From NCBI RefSeq assembly GCF_003952505.1, contig NZ_CP034450.1:4154001-4218000 (forward strand): a stretch of DNA of 64,000 nucleotides. The letters are read 5' to 3'. Shown here in pieces: positions 8,148 through 16,301 of this stretch. Each line of letters opens with the position of its first letter. The first letter of the stretch is position 1. The stretch comes from Mesorhizobium sp. M4B.F.Ca.ET.058.02.1.1. GTDB lineage: Bacteria > Pseudomonadota > Alphaproteobacteria > Rhizobiales > Rhizobiaceae. Made by a program: the position numbers and the translations under genes. The notes beneath the pieces are model-generated. The model did not search any database and had not been told where the DNA came from. It was given only the letters and a program-made list of their open reading frames with translations.

Positions 8148-9797
8148 CTAGCTGGCTTTCTGTTGGGTTGCGATAAGGTCGTGTAGGGCAAAGGGGCAAT
8201 CGTCCGGTCCGAAAGGGCCACGTCCGCGTCCGCCGAGTTCGGACTTGGGCTCGAAGCAAACCCGGTTGTGGGCATCAACAATGCCATTTGGAGTGGCCTG
8301 TATGGCGGCATGGATCGTTTCCATGACGATGCGGCTGGCAAGCGGTCCCAGCCGCTGGCCGCCCTGAAAATGCTCCGCCTCGCGAATTGTATAAAACCAC
8401 AATGGCGTCCGCTCGCGCAGCCGCTCCCCGTAGGAAATCCCCGCGTTGAGGCACTTGCTCACCAAGCAGGTCGTTTGGTGATCGATCTGCCAGTTCTCGA
8501 GAACCGCGAGGTCTGGTCTCCCCTGGAGACTTCTGGCGACACGAGCCGCCACGTCCTGTGCGTTCGGGATGAGCACGGTCCGCCCCCGCACAAGTGTGCG
8601 GGCCGCCAGATTGGCCGTACTTGCGATTTCACAGCCAGGCTCGGTCGGGAACATCCAATCTGGCAGTCGAAATAGCTTCTGCGCCAGGTGAGTATCAATC
8701 CGGGCCGCCTCTATCGGCGCGTTCTGCCCTCCGCCGGCAAGATTCGGCCAATGGACGACCCAGTCCGCCGGCAAGCGCCCGTCTTCCAGGCCTCCTCCGA
8801 GATGTGTGAGCTCCAGTAGTCTTGCCAGCGCTCCGCCGTTCTGCCTTCCCCAGGTCATGTATTCCGAGCGGACCATGCTGTGCCCGAAGCGGAAACATGC
8901 TGCTGCGAATTCAACCGGGAGAAGGAACGGCTCCTTGTCGAAACTGCTATCTGGTCGCACGACAGCGCGGCCATTCCTGAATACGTCGCGATAAACAACC
9001 GGATCGATCACGTGCTTCAGATAATCGAACAGGACCACCGCCTGGAAATGCTGCCGGGTGATGCTTCTCTGCTCATCCTCGCTCTCATGCGGAAAGCGTG
9101 AGGCAACGGCCTGGTGGAACCTGGTCATGGCTACGTGGAACTGTGCGATCCCGAGATTGCTGTCGTTGCGCTGGTCCGCAATCACGGCCTCACCTTGCCG
9201 GGTGCGGGGCAGATCGTCGAAGCCTGCGTTGGGGCCGTGCGTTTTGCCCAGTCGCAAACCGGCGCTCAGGCATGTGTCGCGCACCGGCTGCAAATGTCGG
9301 TCGACAGGACCGAATAGGCTGTCCAGATCGAGTGCTGCAGAGCGCCAATTCAGCGTGGGACAGGCAGGATCCTCATCCCGCATCTGCGAGAGATCATGCG
9401 CTATGAACTGGCCGAGATAGGTGTAGGCGGCCGGCATATGCGCACCGACGGTGACACCACCGGCCCCTTCCATCATCGCTTCGCCGAGCGCTGCAAGCGC
9501 GGCCGGATCCGGTAGCTCCGAAGGCTCCGCCGTAGGCATGATGCGACCGTAGAGCGTCGAACCCTTCGGTAAGTCCGGTACCAGCCTTTCAGCGAGGAAT
9601 AATTCTGCGCCTTTTGGCGACAGCGCGACGGACCGCTTCTCCGGTTCGTAGAACCCGTCCAGCTTCAGGCCGGCGAAGCGCCCATCCAAGTCAAAGACGG
9701 TGAAGCTGGGTGACTGGTTTTGAAAAGAAAATGGAGGCGCTTCGGAGTAGTCCGCAACGACATGTAATCCGCCACCATGAACCCTCGACATTCGCAT
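8148..9797 (-). CDS. Animal-type haem peroxidase family protein
   Basis: A 549-aa member of the peroxidase-cyclooxygenase superfamily (An_peroxidase). Signatures are YTYLGQFIAHDLSQ with the distal histidine (H134), a RNDSNLGIAQFHVAMTRFH helix, and AACFRFGHSMVRSEY with the proximal haem-ligating histidine (H306). Bacterial members of this size oxidise halides or organic substrates, and some are exported or associated with secretion; no signal peptide is visible here. It is followed after 12 bp by the small low-GC protein. The upstream 9798-9870 is the promoter side. The combination with YcaO and cyclase genes nearby is unusual. The family call is firm; the substrate is unknown. Confidence 0.85.
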   Translation of the reverse strand: MRMSRVHGGGLHVVADYSEAPPFSFQNQSPSFTVFDLDGRFAGLKLDGFYEPEKRSVALSPKGAELFLAERLVPDLPKGSTLYGRIMPTAEPSELPDPAALAALGEAMMEGAGGVTVGAHMPAAYTYLGQFIAHDLSQMRDEDPACPTLNWRSAALDLDSLFGPVDRHLQPVRDTCLSAGLRLGKTHGPNAGFDDLPRTRQGEAVIADQRNDSNLGIAQFHVAMTRFHQAVASRFPHESEDEQRSITRQHFQAVVLFDYLKHVIDPVVYRDVFRNGRAVVRPDSSFDKEPFLLPVEFAAACFRFGHSMVRSEYMTWGRQNGGALARLLELTHLGGGLEDGRLPADWVVHWPNLAGGGQNAPIEAARIDTHLAQKLFRLPDWMFPTEPGCEIASTANLAARTLVRGRTVLIPNAQDVAARVARSLQGRPDLAVLENWQIDHQTTCLVSKCLNAGISYGERLRERTPLWFYTIREAEHFQGGQRLGPLASRIVMETIHAAIQATPNGIVDAHNRVCFEPKSELGGRGRGPFGPDDCPFALHDLIATQQKAS

Positions 9798-10175
9798 CCC
9801 TCGATTGCGAAAGGCGCCCTGAACTACAATAGTTAATCACACCCAACAGCACCGGTCCAGAGATACGGAACCTCGCGAGCGAATGGCTCGGCTCCTCGCG
9901 GAATTTTCAATTCTTCTCCAGATACAAGAAATAACAATTGGACTGGAGCATAAGTGTTCGCCTAGTTCTCTGGTCGCCACGACATTTTCTTCAACTTCTT
10001 TGTCAGCTCCGGTTTTGCCGAATCACTTAGTCTTCTTTCTGGAGCCGTATTTGACCATGCCATTCCGCCTAACCCTTACATTCGAAATGTAAGACACGAA
10101 TACACTGGTAGAATTGGCGGCAGGAATCATCTTGCGCGCGAGGCAACTCCCCCGCTCGCTCCTGCGTCAGACAGC
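9798..10175. other. Intergenic region, no supported gene
   Basis: This stretch between the peroxidase start and the terminator left of the island is AT-rich. It has only short open frames (for example 9883-10092) with no recognisable protein features or good ribosome-binding site. It should hold the peroxidase promoter. I see nothing else. Confidence 0.5.
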
Positions 10176-10205
10176 AAAAAGGCCCGGTTACCCGGGCCCT
10201 TTTTG
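10176..10205. terminator. Rho-independent terminator, probably the original tRNA-Gly terminator
   Basis: A strong GC-rich hairpin (ggcccgg - ttac - ccgggcc) is flanked by A5 and T5 and could work in both directions. It sits about 20 bp beyond the left copy of the tRNA 3' end. On the minus strand it would follow tRNA-Gly directly if the island were removed, so I read it as the tRNA's ancestral terminator, displaced by the insertion. Confidence 0.75.
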
Positions 10206-10226
10206 CTTTTCAAATCTGAGAAGATT

Positions 10227-10275
10227 TGGAGCGGGTGAGGCGATTCGAACGCCCGACCCCAACCTTGGCAAGGTT
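10227..10275. repeat. att site, left copy (tRNA-Gly 3' half duplicate)
   Basis: These 49 bp are identical to 42114-42162 inside the intact tRNA-Gly gene: CCA end, T-arm, variable loop and anticodon stem-loop on the minus strand. Past 10275 the sequence diverges (agagatgggg), so no functional tRNA is encoded here. It is the distal attachment-site copy made by integrase-mediated recombination. Confidence 0.9.
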
Positions 10276-10388
10276 AGAGATGGGGTACTCCACACTATCC
10301 GCTAATATCCAAAAGTTCGATATCATATTGATAATCCTTGACATTATTTTCAGCCGTTCGCTAGGCTAACCTAAGCTTTTCCCTCACG

Positions 10389-10409
10389 GTGTTGACCAGG
10401 TGTTGACCA
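10389..10409. promoter_or_regulatory. 21-bp repeat upstream of integrase (possible arm-type site)
   Basis: Two copies of gtgttgacca are separated by one g and lie 28 bp upstream of the integrase GTG. The identical 21 bp occurs in the same orientation at 42025-42045 inside the other end of the island. Tandem short repeats near both attachment sites are typical of integrase arm-binding sites; autoregulation of the integrase is an alternative. Confidence 0.55.
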
Positions 10410-10436
10410 AAAGAGTGGCTTGGAGGAGATGACTTC

Positions 10437-11879
10437 GTGGCAAAGCGCGTCGGCGTAGCCCTTACAAAGCGGGTGGTTGATTCCGCTGACAAGAGGGACG
10501 AGCGGTACTTCATTTGGGACAGTGAACTGTCCGGCTTCGGCCTGCGGGTCGAAACGAGCGGCGCCAAAACCTTCGTCGTCCGGTATCGTGCCGAAGGCGG
10601 TGGGCGATCGGCTGCGCAGCGATTTGTGACCATCGGCAGGTTGGGCACGCTTACCCCCGAGCAGGCGCGAAAGCAGGCAAAGACTGTTCTCGGAGGCGTC
10701 GCCAGGGGCGAAGATCCAGCCGATGAACGCCGGGCAAAGCGGCGCGAGATGAAGATCAGCGGCCTGATCGAACTCTATGAAGAGGAGGGCTGCGTGATCC
10801 AGCGCGGGAAACGGCAGGGTCAGCCGATGAAGCCGCTGACCAAGCAGCTGACCCTCGCGCGCCTTCGCAACCATGTCGTACCGCTGCTCGGGCACAAGCG
10901 CGTCAGCGAACTGAATGCAGGTGACATCGAACGGTTCGTCCGTGACGTCACCGCAGGCAAGACGAATCGAGACGAGAAGATCGGCCCCCGCAGACGTATC
11001 ATTGTACGCGGCGGAGACGGCGCGGCTCGGAAGGTCGTGCGAGACTTGTCTGCTGTTTTTAGCTTCGCGATCCGCAGCGAGATTGTCCAGAAGAACCCTT
11101 GCGAAACAGCGGCCGTTCGCAAGACAGACAACCAGCGAAAACGCTTCCTCCTGCTCGACGAGGTAGCGCGTCTCGGAACTGCGCTGGATGAACTGGAGGC
11201 CGAAGGAGTCAATCCAAAGGCGGTCAATATCGCACGGCTCTGGGCGCTAACTGGCTGCCGACGAGAGGAGATCGCGTCCCTCAAGTGGGCGGAGGTAAAT
11301 CTCAGTGAGGGACTTTTGCAGCTCGACGATAGCAAGACCGGAAAGTCGGTCCGACCGTTAGGAGCTGCTGCGGTTGCTCTGCTCGAAAGCCTGCCGCGTG
11401 AGGCAGGCAACGATTTCGTCTTCCCGGGTGAACGTGGCGACAGCTATTTCCAGGGGACCAAGCGCATCTGGGCTAAGGCGATCAAGAAGGCGGACCTCCC
11501 CGGGGTTACTCCCCACACACTTAGGCATACGATCGGCTCGACCGCGATTTCGACGGGCGAAGCGCTGGCACTGACGGGCGCGATCTTGGGCCATTCAAAT
11601 CCGCGTTCGACCGCTATCTATGCGCACGTGCAAAATGATCCGTCTCGGCGTGCTGCCAATCGAGTGACGAAAAGAATCGCAGCGGCGCTCGCCGGAAACA
11701 GCCAAACGTCGCGTAGGTCCCTCAGGAAAACCGGAGGACCGGAGGGCTTGGCCGATCTCCATCAGCTAATTCAGCTATTGTCCTCTCGTCTCTTGATCGA
11801 GGGAATTGATGCGGCACAGGTCGAGCGCATCGTTGCGGGCGTGATTGCTGGGCGCGAGACTGGTCCCAAGGTTGTCTGA
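10437..11879 (+). CDS. Tyrosine-type site-specific integrase (P4/DUF4102 type)
   Basis: A 480-aa recombinase that inserts and excises the island at tRNA-Gly. The N-terminus is the arm-DNA-binding DUF4102-like domain (ERYFIWDSELSGFGLRV, FVVRYRAEGG, FVTIGRLGTLTPEQARKQ). A SAM-like core-binding domain follows around residues 110-215, and the catalytic domain carries LTGCRREEIASLKW (Arg), TPHTLRHTIGS (H-x-x-R), GHSNPRSTAIYAH (His, and Tyr about residue 393). I use the GTG at 10437, which has an SD (ggaggag, 10422-10428) at good spacing; the ATG at 10429 is out of frame. A C-terminal tail of about 70 residues after the catalytic domain is extra. It is complete and looks functional. Confidence 0.93.
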   Translation: MAKRVGVALTKRVVDSADKRDERYFIWDSELSGFGLRVETSGAKTFVVRYRAEGGGRSAAQRFVTIGRLGTLTPEQARKQAKTVLGGVARGEDPADERRAKRREMKISGLIELYEEEGCVIQRGKRQGQPMKPLTKQLTLARLRNHVVPLLGHKRVSELNAGDIERFVRDVTAGKTNRDEKIGPRRRIIVRGGDGAARKVVRDLSAVFSFAIRSEIVQKNPCETAAVRKTDNQRKRFLLLDEVARLGTALDELEAEGVNPKAVNIARLWALTGCRREEIASLKWAEVNLSEGLLQLDDSKTGKSVRPLGAAAVALLESLPREAGNDFVFPGERGDSYFQGTKRIWAKAIKKADLPGVTPHTLRHTIGSTAISTGEALALTGAILGHSNPRSTAIYAHVQNDPSRRAANRVTKRIAAALAGNSQTSRRSLRKTGGPEGLADLHQLIQLLSSRLLIEGIDAAQVERIVAGVIAGRETGPKVV

Positions 11880-11947
11880 ACGTCGATCTGGCTCGTTAAC
11901 GGATAAAAGCACGTGGCGGCAGCGGGGGCGGTGCTCATGCCGGGTCC

Positions 11948-12561
11948 ATGCTTCTTATTGAAAGGCGCATTGCTTGCTCGCCGACACGGTCGCCCATTTG
12001 CTCCACAATGTCATTCCTGCTGCCGCCGACTACGCGGCGGCGGAGGATGCGCTGAGCGAGGCTTATGCGGCAGACAGCGCACCCGCTGCGTGGGAAATGG
12101 CCGCTCGCACAGCGAAGCGCCGCGCCGCCGAGTTGGCAATCGCCATCGATGGCCTCACCGACCGGTGCGCTGCCGAACTTGGTGTCTCGAAGGCCTCTGT
12201 CAGAAATTCGATAGCTGCATTGTGCTCCTGGCCCGGCAGCACAGTCTTTCGCGCGGGGGCCCATGACCGGGTGCGCGGCGTTGCGAATGTCTACAAGCAC
12301 CATGTCTTGAGCGACCCGACGCTACCGATATCTACCGAGGCCGACATCCTTGTCGTCGGGCTCGGCTACGGACTGGATGGATATGGGGTTGGAAAATTTG
12401 GCGGACTGGAAGTCCTGGTTCAGGAGCGGAGCGGCGTGAAATGGAAGTTCCTGGGAGATGCGCCTGTGGCGGTGTCCGCCTGGTTTAAGCATCTTGCGGC
12501 CAATGGAGCGGTTTTGCCTGCGCAAATGCAGACGGTCTGCGGCGTCCAGATTTATTCATGA
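11948..12561 (+). CDS. Hypothetical protein beside integrase, 5' frameshift
   Basis: No function recognised. The open frame begins only at a TTG (11974), but an ATG at 11948 in another frame reads MLLIERRIA. Adding one t to the tt at 11974-11975 joins it smoothly to LLADTVAHLLHNVIPAA, giving a 204-aa protein. The middle (AWEMAARTAKRRAAELAIAIDGLTDRCAAELG) is helical. The C-terminal half has strand-like segments (ADILVVGLGYGLDGYGVGKFGG, GLEVLVQERSGVKWKFLG). It lies 68 bp after the integrase and before the methyltransferase operon. Its role may be linked to the island backbone. The broken start is the first of four similar lesions in the island. Confidence 0.65.
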
Positions 12562-12894
12562 AATCAGTTTGTACCGGATTGCACACGGGTCCAACCAACC
12601 AGTAACTGCAAGGCCTTGAAAGATGGGCCGGTTGTGGTATGTTCCTCCTTTGTTCTAGATGTGCGCATACGCCTCATGATCCCGCCTATGAGCGCGGAGC
12701 ATGCCATGGGCAATTCGCCGGCGGGTGTTGGGGATTAACGTCGAGATCATACCAACCGGAACCGACAATCTCTAGACCTTAGGCGAAACGAAGGGTTAAG
12801 TGTATGACCTGCAGTGTTGCAACAAGCATGTGGCGCAGGATTGAGTTTCAACCGTAACTCTTCCCGGCTCGGATTGGCGTGGGGGCGAACTGGG
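12562..12894. other. Intergenic region upstream of methyltransferase operon
   Basis: A 333-bp gap with no supported gene. It contains a perfect GTTC-N7-GTTC motif at 12641-12655 and must include the promoter of the methyltransferase operon. The open frame before the methyltransferase ATG at 12895 extends upstream to 12814 without protein-like content. Confidence 0.55.
12641..12655. promoter_or_regulatory. Possible LexA (SOS) box
   Basis: The sequence gttc-ctccttt-gttc fits the alphaproteobacterial LexA consensus GTTC-N7-GTTC exactly. It lies about 240 bp upstream of the methyltransferase start. Eight fixed bases are expected about twice by chance in 64 kb counting both strands, so this is only suggestive. 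Confidence 0.3.
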
Positions 12895-14171
12895 ATGAGC
12901 GTGAAAACCAAAGGCCAAAAGCCTGTCTTTATCGACGCCTTCGCGGGTTGTGGAGGCCTCAGCCTCGGCTTGCTGCGTTCCGGCTGGCAAGGCATGTTCG
13001 CAATCGAGAAGGATGCGTTTGCATTCAGTACTCTGAAGGCCAATCTGGTCGATCCCGGGGCTAGGGTCCGCTACGACTGGCCGGCTTGGCTGGAGCAACA
13101 GCCATGGACGATCGAATCGCTGGTAGAAGCGCATGGAGAGAAGCTCGCGGCGCTCCGGGGCAAAGTTGACCTCCTCGCGGGGGGCCGCCCTGCCAGGGAT
13201 TTTCAAGTGCCGGTCGCCGGCGCCAGGGCGACCCGCGGAACGAGCTCGTTGAGCGCTACCTCGAGTTCGTTGAGATTGTGCTTCCCCGGATGGTGCTTAT
13301 CGAGAACGTGCGGGGCATAACATACGACTTCGTTGGCAAGGACGAGGATGCGCCGGCTCGGAACTTTGCAGCGGAGCTCGTCGCGCGCCTTGGCCGGCAC
13401 TATCATGTCTACAAGGATACCGTCCGGTGCTCGGAATTTGGAGTGCCCCAACAGCGACCGAGGTTCTTCCTCGTGGGCATGCTCAAAACCGAGATGCGGA
13501 AGCTCCCGCGCCGGGACGACCCGTTTGCCCGGCTCCGGTCGGCGAAGGCGCGATTCCTTGGCGAACGGGGACTGCGCCAAAGGGTAAGCTCCCGACAAGC
13601 GATTTCCGACCTCGAGCGGGATCATGCCGGGACTGGTCCTTGCCCGGATTCCGACGGGTATGACGCCTTGCTCACGACAGCGCCAAGGACCGCGTACCAG
13701 CGGCTGATGCGTGGTGATTTCGTTGGTGTCGTCCCCGATACCCGGCTTGCCAAGCACCGTCCCCACATAGTCGAGCGCTTCGCAAGCATCATCGCGGAAT
13801 GCAAGGCGGCCGGCCGGCTCAGCGTGCAATTGAACCGGGAGATGCGGGAGCACTACGGGATAAAGAAGATGGCCACTCGCGTGTTGGACCCCGAAAGGGC
13901 TGCCCCCACCATAACCAGCATGCCGGACGACCTGCTGCACTATTCGGAACCCCGGACGCTAACCGTTCGTGAGAACGCGCGTCTGCAGTCGTTTCCAGAT
14001 TGGTTCTCATTCCATGGCAAGTATACGACTGGCGGCGACCGCCGGGCCCGTGAGGTTCCCCGCTTCACCCAGGTTGCGAATGCAGTTCCACCGCTTATCG
14101 CCGAGATGTGGGGCGAGGTACTTTTGAGGTACTTGGTGGCGGCAACCCAACCCGCCAGGATAGCGGCCTAG
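12895..14171 (+). pseudogene. C5-cytosine DNA methyltransferase, frameshifted in catalytic motif
   Basis: A Dcm-type enzyme that would methylate cytosine C5, protecting self DNA. Motif I is FIDAFAGCGGLSLGLLRSG. The frame then runs into AGGRPARDF at 13177-13203; adding one G to the G6 run at 13179-13184 restores AGGPPCQGFSSAGRR, the catalytic Pro-Cys motif IV, and continues as NELVERYLEF, LIENVRGI (ENV), QQRPRFFLVG (QRxR) and TQVANAVPPLIAE. The repaired protein is 425 aa, ending at 14171. As written, the product stops near 13320 without catalytic cysteine. It heads an operon with the downstream ATPase (24-bp gap). Options are inactivation, phase variation or a homopolymer sequencing error. Confidence 0.85.
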
Positions 14172-14195
14172 GTTGAGTCTGATTCGCCTGCCAAC

Positions 14196-16301
14196 ATGGA
14201 CAAGGCCGTGGAGAACGAGGATAGGGTGCAATATCCGGCGGGGTTGCTTGAATGGGCGGGTCACCGCAGCGGTGGGGTGAGGCGGCTGTTCGACGATAGC
14301 AGCGGCCGGCCCGGCAAAGATATCTTCGAGACCAACCTCCTCTTTCGCCTTCGAACCTGGGCAAGGAACATCGCAGCAGATAACGCCGGTGTTCCCCGCG
14401 TGGTGTTGCTGGTTGGTGGCCCAGGCAATGGCAAGACTGAGGCCGTCGAGGCGACGGTCAAAGAACTCGACGCTGCGCTTGGTTGCTCCGGTAACCTGGT
14501 AGCCGAGCTGGCACGGTCGTATCATCCGCCCGAGGGCATGCCAGTGCCTCGGCTTGTCGCCGCGGACGCCTTGTCGGCAGGCCAACAAGCCAGGCATCTT
14601 AGGGTAGAAATCGTCCAAGATGCCTCGGTAGGAGGCCAGTCTGCCGCAATCCAGCTGGTGAGGGAGCTAGAGCAAGCGCTGGCATCGCGGGCAGTGGCCT
14701 ACATATGCTGTGTAAACCGCGGTGTCCTCGACGACGCCCTGATACATGCGATCGACTCGGGGCTCGACAAGTCGCAAGAATTGCTGGAGGCCGTCGTGCG
14801 CGCGGTAAGCCAAGCGTCTGGCGCCCCATCTTGCTGGCCGCTTGAAGATTACCCTGACGTCGCAGCCTGGCCGATGGACTCAGAGTCGCTGACGGAGCCA
14901 ACCGACAACGGTGGCGAAGCTCCTGCCGCTGCGGTGCTCGGGCGTGCGGTGGATCCTTCGCACTGGCCAATGCCAGGGGCTTGCGAGGCAGGCAGCTCCT
15001 GTCCCTTCTGCGGCAGCCGAAAGGCCTTGGCCGGCACCAAGGAGTCAACTGCGTTCCTTCGCATGCTACGATGGTTCGAGCTCGGCACCGGAAAGCGCTG
15101 GGCATTCCGAGATATCTTTTCCTTGGCCTCCTACTTGCTCGCTGGAAATGGGACAAGCCAGCACGGGGTATCCGTCGATCCGTGCAAATGGGCCGCGTCC
15201 CTGGTGGAGGCTGACAAGCAGGCCCAACTAAGGGGCAGACCAAGGCGGGAGGTATCGGCCGCGTTGTTTTGGCTAGTCTCGGCGCAGTATGAGCACGCGT
15301 TGTTCCACCGGTGGGACCGAGGCCTGCCTGCCTCCTTGCTCAAGGACATCCGGGACCTCGGGCTTCAGGAGGACAACACTGCGATGGGGTTGCACTATTT
15401 CCTGCAATCTCGCACGGCGGGATATGTCCCGGCACCAATCGCGACACTCCTTGATTCCTTCGTGGAGTTGCTTGACCCAGCTATGTCATCGCCCGACATG
15501 GAGGTGGCCTTGTGGGGCGGCACGGTCCGACTAGGGGAATTCGACGCGCGCTTCAGTCGCTCCGTCCGCGAGGGCCTGGATTACGCGGTTGGCCGCCGGG
15601 CATTGTCGTCCAATGAGCGCATGCTACTGGAGCGACTCTCGGTGCTGGATGAGCTTCTTGCCGTCCCGCGATTGCGACTGAGACGTCCAGGCGCGGCCAG
15701 CCGAATCCAACGCGTCGTCAGGGATTTCGCGTGCCGGATTGCGCGTCGCAGCATCGGGGCACGGAACGCGGCCGTGCCAGATGCAAAGACGCTCGAGGCC
15801 TTCCAGAACGTAGTCGCGGATGCCGACGGACGGGGGCACGACTTGCGCGAAGTCGCGAACCAGGTGGAGGATCTGCTCAACGATGAGCATAACTTCAAGG
15901 TGTCGTTGACGACGACGTTCGGCCAGCCGCTGCCGCCGCCACGCCGCCGCGCCACGCTCGTTGTGCCCCGCCGCCGAGTCGTCCCGAGAGACGCCGCCCG
16001 GGATGGCCGGCCGCGCCCTTCGATTTGCTTCCTGGACGTGGAGGTAGGGCCGACGCTGCAACCGGTCGCGCTGACCTACGACCTTTTCAAGGCGGTGAGT
16101 GACCTCGACCATGGCTTGTCGCCCGCCTCGCTGCCCCGCAGCGTCCTTGCGCTCCTCGATACGACGAGGGCAAGGATAGCCGGCTCCATCGTCCGGGACC
16201 GCGACGTGCGCGAGCGTCCTACCATCGTGCTGGGCGAGGCGGTGACGATCGAAAGATACAGGGGCCGCTTTGAGGTACAGAAGCGAGGGGGTACCCGATG
16301 A
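14196..16301 (+). CDS. P-loop ATPase, DptF-like (tentative)
   Basis: A 701-aa ATPase in the methyltransferase operon. Walker A is VVLLVGGPGNGKTEAVE (GGPGNGKT at about residues 73-80). A zinc-ribbon-like CEAGSSCPFCGSRK lies near residue 265, followed by FLRMLRWFELGTGKRWAFRDIFSLASYLL, a region style I associate with DptF-like ATPases of phosphorothioation-dependent restriction. The C-terminal third is basic and Arg-rich. It overlaps the next gene by 4 bp (ATGA). Order and size (ATPase, mid-size protein, giant HerA-type ATPase) match DptF-DptG-DptH, but this assignment rests on reading, not on alignment. Role is inferred as the NTPase of a restriction complex. Confidence 0.6.
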   Translation: MDKAVENEDRVQYPAGLLEWAGHRSGGVRRLFDDSSGRPGKDIFETNLLFRLRTWARNIAADNAGVPRVVLLVGGPGNGKTEAVEATVKELDAALGCSGNLVAELARSYHPPEGMPVPRLVAADALSAGQQARHLRVEIVQDASVGGQSAAIQLVRELEQALASRAVAYICCVNRGVLDDALIHAIDSGLDKSQELLEAVVRAVSQASGAPSCWPLEDYPDVAAWPMDSESLTEPTDNGGEAPAAAVLGRAVDPSHWPMPGACEAGSSCPFCGSRKALAGTKESTAFLRMLRWFELGTGKRWAFRDIFSLASYLLAGNGTSQHGVSVDPCKWAASLVEADKQAQLRGRPRREVSAALFWLVSAQYEHALFHRWDRGLPASLLKDIRDLGLQEDNTAMGLHYFLQSRTAGYVPAPIATLLDSFVELLDPAMSSPDMEVALWGGTVRLGEFDARFSRSVREGLDYAVGRRALSSNERMLLERLSVLDELLAVPRLRLRRPGAASRIQRVVRDFACRIARRSIGARNAAVPDAKTLEAFQNVVADADGRGHDLREVANQVEDLLNDEHNFKVSLTTTFGQPLPPPRRRATLVVPRRRVVPRDAARDGRPRPSICFLDVEVGPTLQPVALTYDLFKAVSDLDHGLSPASLPRSVLALLDTTRARIAGSIVRDRDVRERPTIVLGEAVTIERYRGRFEVQKRGGTR

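Noticed and set aside
9883..10092. Small frame of 69 codons in the AT-rich gap left of the island
   Set aside because: No ribosome-binding site, no recognisable fold, and the composition fits non-coding DNA.
10227..10305. Second tRNA-Gly gene at the left end of the island
   Set aside because: Only the 3' 49 bases match; the 5' half cannot form the acceptor and D-arms, so it is an attachment-site copy, not a gene.
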